DNA of 21,237 nucleotides from the NCBI GenBank assembly GCA_035502655.1, contig DATJUF010000293.1, forward strand, positions 1-21,237. The letters run 5' to 3'. The DNA comes from DATJUF01 sp035502655 (GTDB taxonomy: Bacteria; Desulfobacterota; Binatia; Binatales; Binataceae). The translations under genes were made by a program, and so were the position numbers. Positions 1 through 6,015 of this stretch are shown here, piece by piece; the first letter of the stretch is position 1; the number at the start of each line of letters is the position of its first letter. The notes beneath the pieces were generated by a model. That model was not told the origin of the DNA. It saw only the letters and a program-made list of their open reading frames with translations, and did not search any database.

Positions 1-581
1 AAGAGCCAGTTGCCAGTTGACAGATCATCTTCCGCCAGCAGGCGCAAGGCTTCTTTGGTATCCACATCACGGTTAAGGGCGGCGGCGAACGCCAGCAACG
101 GTGCGGCCGCCTGTTGCGGATCCTGAATGAGCGAGGTGATCTCGGCCAGCTTATCGAGATCCGAGATAGCTCCATTCGCTAACACCTCAATCAATCTGGC
201 GCCATTCGGGGTAGTGGTAGAGTGCAATTCGGCGCCCAGTTCGTGTGTGCGCCGCTGGATCACTCTCGCGTGGTAGGCCGCGCGCTCAGCTGCGATTATT
301 AGCCCAGTCCGAAGGCCATTGGTACGGCATACTGCGGCCCATTTGGCAAAGGCGATAGCGGAATCCGACTGCGTGGCAAAAAGTTCGTCGATAAAACCAA
401 GCACTGCTTCCCGTTCGGATCGGTAACTGCGCCCGCCCACCTCAAAGCTAGAAACCGGCGCTTGCCCCGCCTCGCCCGACTCATGTTCGAGCCTGGTGAG
501 CTCTTCTTCGAACGCGGCTTCGCTCATGATGCCGCTACGGAACGCACGCAAAAGCTGTCTAATTTCAAAGTCACGATTCAT
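1..581 (-). CDS. Ferritin-like-domain protein of unknown function (3' end outside window)
   Basis: This frame stays open from an ATG at 581 to the window edge, giving about 193 residues with no stop, so the C-terminus is missing. The start is supported by a GAGGA Shine-Dalgarno sequence 8 to 12 bases upstream. Residues 1-35 form an acidic helix, and residues 60-120 are helical with an E-x4-H pattern (E99, H104, in AAERAAYHARV) followed by RTHELGAELH. That pattern resembles one helix of ferritin-like diiron proteins, but I cannot see the second metal-binding half, so the fold call is tentative. No signal peptide or membrane segment is visible. It starts 27 bases after the HPF gene and is probably the distal gene of the same stress operon. 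Its role could be metal or peroxide handling during growth arrest, which is inference from context only. Confidence 0.7.
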   Translation of the reverse strand, partial: MNRDFEIRQLLRAFRSGIMSEAAFEEELTRLEHESGEAGQAPVSSFEVGGRSYRSEREAVLGFIDELFATQSDSAIAFAKWAAVCRTNGLRTGLIIAAERAAYHARVIQRRTHELGAELHSTTTPNGARLIEVLANGAISDLDKLAEITSLIQDPQQAAAPLLAFAAALNRDVDTKEALRLLAEDDLSTGNWL

Positions 582-608
582 GATGAGTCCTCAAATCAAT
601 TTTATCGT

Positions 609-944
609 TTACTGCCCGGAGTGATGTTTGACATCGCCGCGTAGTTCCCGTTCGTGATCCTCGAGGCGCCTGCGCGCCGCATCGAAAGCCTCGCGAATGG
701 CAATGGCGAGATCATCGGCGTGTTGCTTGGTTATTACTAACTCGGCCTGCGGGGCGCGGAGATCAAGCCGTACGGAAAAAGGACCGCCGTGGCGATGGTG
801 ATGGACCGGCGCTTCGATCACGACATGGCAACCGGTAAGCCTATCGTAGTATCCTTCAAGCGCCTCGGCATGTTGTTCAATCGTGGCTCGCATGGCGTCG
901 GTGAGTTGAAAATCACGGGAAGTGATCTGAAGCGCTCGTTCCAT
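609..944 (-). CDS. hpf: Ribosome hibernation promoting factor, short HPF/RaiA type
   Basis: A 111-residue protein of the HPF/RaiA (YfiA, sigma54 modulation) family. These proteins bind the 30S decoding centre and block tRNA and mRNA binding when growth stops. The N-terminal ITSRDFQLTDAMRATIEQHA is the usual first strand and helix, and the C-terminal helix AIREAFDAARRRLEDHERE is basic, as expected for rRNA contact. An internal HHHRHGG stretch (residues 48-54) precedes a strand. The length matches the short class, and the C-terminal dimerisation domain of long HPF is absent, so it would act like HPF or YfiA rather than dimerise ribosomes alone. The ATG at 944 has an AGGAAA sequence just upstream. 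It lies between Hsp20 (148 bases upstream) and the ferritin-like gene (27 bases downstream), consistent with one stress transcript. Confidence 0.9.
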   Translation of the reverse strand: MERALQITSRDFQLTDAMRATIEQHAEALEGYYDRLTGCHVVIEAPVHHHRHGGPFSVRLDLRAPQAELVITKQHADDLAIAIREAFDAARRRLEDHERELRGDVKHHSGQ

Positions 945-1092
945 GGTGGTTTCCTGCTTAGTTGTTCGTTTCTTTTTCGTCTAGTTAAGGCCATCGGCCC
1001 ACATGTCTCAGGATTCGTTCAAGAAACTCTGAAGCATCGGGTTATGTTGCATGATTGCGACTTATAGGCCGACGGTTAATTGGACTAAATGC

Positions 1093-1596
1093 CTAGGCCG
1101 CGTTCTTATGTTCGTTCTTCTTCTCTGGACCTTCCACTTGGATCGTTACTTCTTTGGGCAATGCATCCTTCGGCATCGGTGCCACGAGCTCAAGAATCCC
1201 GTCCTTATAGGTGGCCTTGAGGTCTTCCGCCTTGATTCCAGCCGGCAGACTCAGCGACCGCGCGAACGCCCCGTAGCTGATTTCGCGCCGAAGATAATCA
1301 GCCTCTTTGGTTTCCTGCTTCTCCTCGCGTGAGCCTTCAATGTTCAGTACATCGCCGGTCACTTTGATCTTGACGTTTTTCGGATCGATGCCGGGAAGAT
1401 CGGTGCGAACTATAAATTTGCCATCCTCGACCCGTGCTTCAAGCGCGGGTCGTATCGGCGATTTCTGGCCTTCGCCGAAGAACTCGCGGGCTAGCGGGAA
1501 CCGGCCGAACCAATCACGATCAAAGCCGAAGCGTTCGGCCAGATCTTCGAATCGCGCCAAGTCCCTCGACGGTGTCCATTTTTCGAGCAATCCCAT
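1093..1596 (-). CDS. Small heat shock protein, Hsp20/alpha-crystallin family
   Basis: An ATP-independent holdase chaperone that forms oligomers and keeps unfolding proteins soluble. With the start chosen here it has 167 residues. The alpha-crystallin domain runs from about residue 50 to 146. It starts at PALEARVEDGKFIVRTDLPG, contains the VKIKVTGDVLNIEG strand pair, and ends in the family signature YKDGILELVAPMP. A short hydrophilic tail (EGPEKKNEHKNAA) follows. The open frame has an earlier ATG at 1614, but a perfect AAGGAGG Shine-Dalgarno lies inside that extension, 8 bases before the ATG at 1596, so 1596 is the better start. It is about 100 bases downstream of the DksA-type gene and 148 bases upstream of HPF, on the same strand, so cotranscription is likely. 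No CIRCE element was seen upstream. Confidence 0.93.
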   Translation of the reverse strand: MGLLEKWTPSRDLARFEDLAERFGFDRDWFGRFPLAREFFGEGQKSPIRPALEARVEDGKFIVRTDLPGIDPKNVKIKVTGDVLNIEGSREEKQETKEADYLRREISYGAFARSLSLPAGIKAEDLKATYKDGILELVAPMPKDALPKEVTIQVEGPEKKNEHKNAA

Positions 1597-1604
1597 TGTT
1601 CTGT

Positions 1605-1611
1605 CCTCCTT
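1605..1611 (-). promoter_or_regulatory. Ribosome binding site that decides the hsp20 start
   Basis: AAGGAGG on the minus strand, 8 bases upstream of the ATG at 1594-1596. It lies inside the longer open frame that begins at 1614, so it argues that the first six codons of that frame are leader, not protein. Confidence 0.85.
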
Positions 1612-1696
1612 CATATCTGCGAAGCCTGAATGGACTTCGCGAATGTCTCAATTGTTTGGATGATCTTCTTGCGAGCAGCCGTGTTAGATTCGGTGC

Positions 1697-2287
1697 CTAT
1701 TCCGCCGAATCGTTTTGCTTGATCCGCCCTCGCCGCCCAATTGTCGGCGACGGCGCCATCTGTTCGAATTTGCCAAGCTCTGCGCCGAACGGCCGTTCGT
1801 CGCGGACGCTAAGAAGTTCTTCAGGAGCGACCATGGCGTCCTGCTTTTCCAGCGACTCGTCCATCTCGGGAGGCAATGACCAGACTCTACTCTCTTTCTC
1901 GCCGAGTAGGTTTGCCTCCGGCTTACCGAGGCTATCGTGCTTTCGCTGGCACGCGACACACAGAGCGGCAAACGGTAATGCTTGCAAGCGCGCGACTGAA
2001 ATCTCGTTGCCACATTGCTCGCACAGTCCGTAATGGTTGCGCGCGAGCCGGCCCACCGCATCGTCGATCGCTTCGAGACGATTTTCCGCTGCCTCAATCA
2101 AGCTCGCGTGGGTCTCTACTTCCGCTAGTGAACGCGCCTCGTCAAGTTCGTCTGCTGGTGCTGGCGTGACATCCTGGCTTTGATCGTGGCGTAACTCGAG
2201 GATCCTCTCGCAAGTCCGCGCTCGCTCGCCCGCCAGCATCTGGTAGATTATCTGCCGGCGGGCCGCTTGGCTGTCCAATGACTTCAT
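1697..2287 (-). CDS. DksA/TraR-type C4 zinc-finger transcription factor
   Basis: A 196-residue protein of the DksA/TraR family, which enters the RNA polymerase secondary channel and tunes promoters, often together with ppGpp. A helical coiled-coil region (about residues 5-85) carries DELDEA at 46-51. This fits the DxxDxA tip motif that DksA needs for activity. The zinc finger has C89, C92, C110 and C113 (CEQCGNEI and CVAC). Residues 118-196 form a C-terminal extension beyond the usual DksA length, acidic and then basic (ending GRRGRIKQNDSAE), which I do not recognise. The start overlaps the stop of the BCAM0308-type gene by four bases (ATGA), with AAGG just upstream, so translation is probably coupled. 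It probably takes part in the stringent or stress response of this cluster. The exact orthology (DksA, DksA2 or a stress paralogue) is not settled. Confidence 0.88.
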   Translation of the reverse strand: MKSLDSQAARRQIIYQMLAGERARTCERILELRHDQSQDVTPAPADELDEARSLAEVETHASLIEAAENRLEAIDDAVGRLARNHYGLCEQCGNEISVARLQALPFAALCVACQRKHDSLGKPEANLLGEKESRVWSLPPEMDESLEKQDAMVAPEELLSVRDERPFGAELGKFEQMAPSPTIGRRGRIKQNDSAE

Positions 2288-2841
2288 TGCCTTGCACTTC
2301 CTTTACGTCCGGATTTTCCGGCAGTCCACGTGGCGAACAGCGTGCCGTCGTCGCTCCATGCATAGGTCACGCGTCCGCGCAGAAGTTTTTTGACCTCATG
2401 AGCCAGTCGGTGTGCGAGTTTCTGTGAGGTCGTAATGATGTCGATGGTGCCGCTATTGTCCGTCGTGTCAATCGAAACGATTCGCCGCTCAGGCTGCGTC
2501 TTCATTGCTCGCTTGGCGGCGTTTTGAAGGCGGCGCTGAATATCTTCTCGTTTACTTGCCGCAACACCACGAATGATCAACCGTCCCTGTCCTTCCTGGC
2601 GCGAAACCTGATCACACGCCGGACAAAATCCCCACTGGCTGCGTTCAATCAGTTCATCGGTAAGCTTATGATCATGGCGCCAGGTCTTACGCAGAAACAC
2701 GGCACCACAACGTGCGCATACTGTCGGCTCATGAATTGGCGGCGTCTTGGAAACGACGCGGGGGCTTTTGTCATCGCGGACGGCCTGCCGATTGAGGCTC
2801 CGAACCAACCCTCGTGACTGCTTGGTAGTCTGTGCGTTCAT
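2284..2841 (-). CDS. BCAM0308-type zinc-ribbon protein
   Basis: About 185 residues. The N-terminal third is basic. CARCG (near residue 42) and CPAC (near residue 74) form a C4 zinc ribbon around a KTWRHDHKLTDELIERSQWG segment. The C-terminal half (REDIQRRLQNAAKRA, then IVSIDTTDNSGTIDIIT, then LAHRLAHEVKKLLRG) looks like a compact alpha/beta domain ending in YAWSDDGTLFATW. I recognise it as the family usually named after BCAM0308 of Burkholderia cenocepacia. Its biochemical function is unknown, although the ribbon and basic residues suggest RNA, ribosome or DNA contact. A GTG at 2844 directly precedes the ATG at 2841 chosen here, and AGGCGA lies upstream. Its stop overlaps the DksA-type start. 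The family's namesake sits in the low-oxygen lxa locus, which fits the neighbours here. Confidence 0.82.
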   Translation of the reverse strand: MNAQTTKQSRGLVRSLNRQAVRDDKSPRVVSKTPPIHEPTVCARCGAVFLRKTWRHDHKLTDELIERSQWGFCPACDQVSRQEGQGRLIIRGVAASKREDIQRRLQNAAKRAMKTQPERRIVSIDTTDNSGTIDIITTSQKLAHRLAHEVKKLLRGRVTYAWSDDGTLFATWTAGKSGRKGSARQ

Positions 2842-2865
2842 CACTTCGCCTGCTTCTTTCCGAAT

Positions 2866-3069
2866 TCAATTCAATTCGTCTATCGCTGGACTTGGAGAAG
2901 CTGTAATGCAAGCAGTTATATCCGGCTCGGATAGGTGCGATTTTGGTAACTCTCTGGCGGGCAATTCGCCGCCGGGGAGCGATCGGATCTGTGTGAACTG
3001 CACTCGTACTCGCGCTATCAGCCACGGGAGCAGCATCACAAACGCTGATAAGAGAAATTGGATCATCAT
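2866..3069 (-). CDS. Possible small membrane protein
   Basis: A 67-codon frame beginning with ATGATG. The first about 20 residues (MMIQFLLSAFVMLLPWLIAR) would make one membrane helix, and the rest is polar with no recognisable domain. It ends 22 to 25 bases before the BCAM0308-type gene and begins about 80 bases downstream of the predicted sigma54 start site, so it could be the first gene of the stress operon. Against it, I see no Shine-Dalgarno sequence before the start and no known family. The tail composition could also be chance translation of a leader. Confidence 0.3.
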   Translation of the reverse strand: MMIQFLLSAFVMLLPWLIARVRVQFTQIRSLPGGELPARELPKSHLSEPDITACITASPSPAIDELN

Positions 3070-3429
3070 GGGGTGATTCTCAGTGATTAATCAGTCTCGC
3101 TTCTTCGCCACGGGCTAAGGATAAATAGTCGGGCAGCGTGCGTTCTGTAGGGACGTTATCAGCACGCCTTGTGCCACCAGAAATACCCGGTCTTTCTTGG
3201 TGTCAGGCCAATTTTGTGGGTCAGGGGCGCCCCACCTGGGACATTACTTCCCGCAGCAGAGCCATCAGCACGTCACCTCCATCGATGGAAAAAGCATCGC
3301 CGGTGCATCTTGCGGGCTCGCAATTCGGATGCTCCAGAGCTCTCGCGCTAGCGGATCTGAAAAAATCATTATGATTAGTGCAGTACGTGAATTTTGCATC
3401 GTGCACGTGTTCGTGGATTATCTGTTCAA
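3070..3429. other. Intergenic control region between the stress operon and the Nramp gene
   Basis: No convincing gene lies in these 360 bases. Frames on both strands are short and unlike any family I know. The region holds the minus-strand sigma54 site (3161-3176). Two perfect palindromes, GGGGCGCCCC (3224-3233) and TCCATCGATGGA (3278-3289), lie roughly 50 and 105 bases upstream of its -24 box. The second is where an NtrC-type enhancer site could sit, but palindromes of this size occur by chance at this scale. I did not see a known manganese riboswitch core before the Nramp gene. Confidence 0.5.
3161..3176 (-). promoter_or_regulatory. Candidate sigma54 (-24/-12) promoter for the stress operon
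   Basis: The minus strand reads TGGCACAAGGCGTGCT: -24 element TGGCAC and -12 element GTGCT, with GG and GC exactly 12 bases apart, as sigma54 requires. The start site would fall near 3150, upstream of the small frame at 3069 and of the BCAM0308-type gene at 2841. It is one of three such sites in the window, all between genes and pointing at stress genes. Confidence 0.6.
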
Positions 3430-4767
3430 ATGATGCGCAACCGGTCCGCCCTTCATTCGATCAAGCTTGCCCCGCCTCTTGCGCGCCGGATCGCACGCTA
3501 CTGGACGTCGCATGGACCCGCAGGACGTGGCCTCTTCGCACTGCTCGGCCCAGGCTTGATTACTGGAGCTTCCGATGATGACCCGAGCGGCATTGCGACC
3601 TACTCGCAGGTGGGGGCTCAATTCGGCTACGGAATGGCTTGGGTAATGGTGTTCAGTTATCCGTTAATGGCTGCCATTCAAGAGATCAGCGCGCGCATCG
3701 GACGGGTCACCGGACGTGGGATAGCAGGTAATATCCGCACCTACTACCCTGGATGGCTACTGCAAGCGATCGTCTGCCTTTTGGTGCTCGCTAATATAAT
3801 AAACCTGGGTGCCGACCTCGGAGCGATGGGCGATGCGGTGTATCTGATGATTGGGGGCAGCGTACACCTTTATGTGCTTCTGTTAGCGGGGACCTGCGCG
3901 GCTGTCGAGATCTTTTCCCGCTATGAACGATATGTTGCGATTCTCAAGTGGGGAACGCTGTCACTATTCGCCTATGTTGCCACGGTTCTAGTAGTAAAGG
4001 TGCCGTGGGAGCAGGTCGCCTACAATACTTTTCTACCGAGCTTTTCCTGGCAGAAAGACTATATTGTCGCCATCATGGCGGTACTCGGAACGACGATCAG
4101 TCCCTATTTATTCTTTTGGCAGGCCTCAGAAGAAGCCGAGGACGAGCGCACGACGGCTGGTGGGGAGCCGTTGACCGCCGCGCCCAGCCAGGCGCGATCT
4201 GAGATCCATCGCATGAGGCTCGATACTTACCTGGGGATGGGCTTCTCGAATCTGATAAGCCTCTTCATCTTAGTCACTACCGCGGCCACGCTGAATGCAC
4301 ACGGCGTAACCGACATTCAAACGTCGTCGCAGGCCGCAGAGGCGCTTCGGCCGATTGCGGGACGCTTTGTTTTTGCGGTGTTCGCCGCAGGCATTGTCGG
4401 TACCGGCATGCTGGCCGTCCCCGTACTGGCCGGCTCCGCCGCCTACGCGCTGGGCGAGGCGCTCGATTGGCCCATAGGCCTAGCGCGGCTGCCGCTCGAT
4501 GCCAAGGCTTTCTACGGTACGATTGCCGCGGCCACTCTCATCGGCATCTTCATCAATTTCATCCGGGTCGATCCGATTAAAGCATTGTTCTGGAGTGCCG
4601 TTCTCAATGGTGTCGTCGCGGCCCCGTTGATGATTGTCATCATGATAATGGCGATGCAGCCCAAGGTTATGGGCGAGTTCACATTACCGCGTCCACTTTG
4701 GCTCCTGGGGTGGCTTTCCACGGCCGTAATGACGATCGCTGTTGCAATCATGTTTTTGACGTGGTGA
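3430..4767 (+). CDS. Nramp-family divalent metal transporter, divergent clade
   Basis: About 445 residues with some eleven hydrophobic segments, the size and layout of Nramp (MntH/DMT) proton- or gradient-driven metal importers of the inner membrane. The first helix carries GPGLITGASDDDPSGIATYSQ, in which D51-P52 match the metal-binding DPGN motif but G-N is replaced by S-G. In the helix matching TM6 the usual MPH is SPY (S224-P225-Y226), so the soft-metal-selecting methionine is missing. This points to a divergent Nramp or Nramp-related transporter that may carry harder ions such as Mg2+ or Mn2+. Substrate choice is inference. The open frame extends upstream to a TTG at 3394, but ATGs at 3430 and 3433 are more plausible starts, and no strong Shine-Dalgarno is visible. 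A cytosolic acidic loop (QASEEAEDERTTAGGE) follows TM6. It is followed by a hairpin and the histidine kinase gene. Confidence 0.88.
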   Translation: MMRNRSALHSIKLAPPLARRIARYWTSHGPAGRGLFALLGPGLITGASDDDPSGIATYSQVGAQFGYGMAWVMVFSYPLMAAIQEISARIGRVTGRGIAGNIRTYYPGWLLQAIVCLLVLANIINLGADLGAMGDAVYLMIGGSVHLYVLLLAGTCAAVEIFSRYERYVAILKWGTLSLFAYVATVLVVKVPWEQVAYNTFLPSFSWQKDYIVAIMAVLGTTISPYLFFWQASEEAEDERTTAGGEPLTAAPSQARSEIHRMRLDTYLGMGFSNLISLFILVTTAATLNAHGVTDIQTSSQAAEALRPIAGRFVFAVFAAGIVGTGMLAVPVLAGSAAYALGEALDWPIGLARLPLDAKAFYGTIAAATLIGIFINFIRVDPIKALFWSAVLNGVVAAPLMIVIMIMAMQPKVMGEFTLPRPLWLLGWLSTAVMTIAVAIMFLTW

Positions 4768-4776
4768 CACGTAGCC

Positions 4777-4810
4777 GGCGGTGCCTCGCGGGATTGGTTT
4801 GCGAGCCGCC
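4777..4810 (+). terminator. Bulged GC-rich hairpin after the Nramp gene
   Basis: GGCGG-tgc-CTCGC pairs with GCGAGCCGCC across an 11-base loop, giving a ten-pair GC-rich stem with a 3-base bulge. It begins 10 bases after the transporter stop. No clear T-run follows (only CTTTA), so it is either a weak or factor-assisted terminator, or an RNA structure that sets the ratio between the transporter and the kinase message. Confidence 0.4.
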
Positions 4811-4871
4811 ATGCGCTTTAATCACTGCTTCAGGTGAAAGCCATCGCCCCCGGCGAAGCCTGTAAGCAACG

Positions 4872-5939
4872 ATGCCATACTCAGAATATTTCAAGGCTGC
4901 GAGTGAAGGTCTAATTATCGCGGATCGCGCTGGAACAATCCTCGAGGCCAACCCCAAGGCCGAAGAACTATTCGGCTACAGCCAGGGAGAACTCACCGGC
5001 CATACGGTGGAAATCCTCCTGCCAGCGCAACTGCGCACGATTCATAATAAGCATCGCGAGGACTATCTGGCCGCGCCGCGCAATCGGACTATGGGGGCAG
5101 GCCTAACTCTTTCCGGCCGGCGGAAAGACGGCAGCGACTTTCCTGTCGAGGTCAGCCTGACTTACGCGCCGCGGACGGAGCGAGGAGACTTGATTGTTGC
5201 GGCAGTCATCGATATCAGCGAGCGGCTCGCCCTGGAAAGCGAGGCGCGCCGGGCCGAAACTGTTGCAGCACTCGGGACAGTAGCCGCAGGTATCGCGCAT
5301 GATCTGAATAATCCCTTGCAGACGATTCGTTCGCGCGCGGAACTCATGCTGGAATCGTTCGATTCGCTGACGGCCGCCGAGATGAAGGAAGACCTCGCGG
5401 CGATTCATCGCCAGGCGCAGCGGGCTGGTCTGATCGTCGAAGAATTTCTTGCGCTATCTCGCCGCCGGGAAAAGAGCCAGGGACGGGTTAATCTGAATCA
5501 GTTGATTGAGCGGGTGTCCTTGCTGATCGGTGACGAGTTGCGGAAAGCCGGGATCATTTTCCAAACCGATCCGAATGGCGACCTACCGCAGGTGACTGGC
5601 GACGGTACCGCTTTGGAACGGGTTTTAATCAACCTCGTGGCCAACGCCCGGGATGCGATGCCGAAGGGCGGGACAATAAACATAATGAGCGGACGGCTGG
5701 ATAATCAGCCGAATTGGGTCTATCTCAGCATTGCGGATACAGGAGAAGGGATTTCACCGGACGCTCTGGGAAAAGTGTTTAACCTGCTTTATACGACCAA
5801 GGCCGAGGGCAGCGGTTTGGGACTATGGCTTAGCCGGCGAATCGTGCACGAGCACGGCGGCAAGTTGGAAGTTCAATCCGAGTTAGGCCGGGGAACCACC
5901 TTCACCATCAAACTGCCATTGAACGATTTTCAGGCATAA
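4872..5939 (+). CDS. Soluble PAS-domain sensor histidine kinase, NtrB-like
   Basis: 355 residues with no membrane segment, so a cytosolic sensor. The N-terminal PAS domain (about residues 5-117) has FKAASEGLIIADRAGTILEAN and GRRKDGSDFPVEVSL, typical of the PAS type found in FixL-like and oxygen- or redox-responsive kinases. Histidines at 58 and 61 lie in the region where FixL carries its haem ligand, but this cannot be decided from sequence alone. The dimerisation and phosphoacceptor helix has H143 in AGIAHDLNNPLQTI (HDLNNPL in place of the usual HELNNPL). The ATPase domain shows the N box NLVANARDAM, the G1 box DTGEGI and the G2 box GSGLGLWLSRRIV. It is followed 76 bases later by the sigma54-dependent response regulator, its probable partner. 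The Shine-Dalgarno before the ATG is weak. Confidence 0.93.
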   Translation: MPYSEYFKAASEGLIIADRAGTILEANPKAEELFGYSQGELTGHTVEILLPAQLRTIHNKHREDYLAAPRNRTMGAGLTLSGRRKDGSDFPVEVSLTYAPRTERGDLIVAAVIDISERLALESEARRAETVAALGTVAAGIAHDLNNPLQTIRSRAELMLESFDSLTAAEMKEDLAAIHRQAQRAGLIVEEFLALSRRREKSQGRVNLNQLIERVSLLIGDELRKAGIIFQTDPNGDLPQVTGDGTALERVLINLVANARDAMPKGGTINIMSGRLDNQPNWVYLSIADTGEGISPDALGKVFNLLYTTKAEGSGLGLWLSRRIVHEHGGKLEVQSELGRGTTFTIKLPLNDFQA

Positions 5940-6015
5940 AGCATTGAAAATTCGGCCACAGCTGAGGAAGCAGCCCATTTATTATAGCGTTCGCGATCAA
6001 GGGGCTGCCTGATCA

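Noticed and set aside
2771..3025. 84-codon minus-strand frame overlapping the BCAM0308-type start
   Set aside because: It is out of frame with a well-supported gene, with composition typical of a shadow frame.
3221..3406. Minus-strand 61-codon frame with SIDGGDVLMALLREV, which faintly resembles an enzyme fragment
   Set aside because: It is too short, with no ribosome binding site and no second matching motif, and it sits in the control region.
3070..3429. Manganese (yybP-ykoY) riboswitch before the Nramp gene
   Set aside because: I could not find the conserved core sequence or a following terminator.
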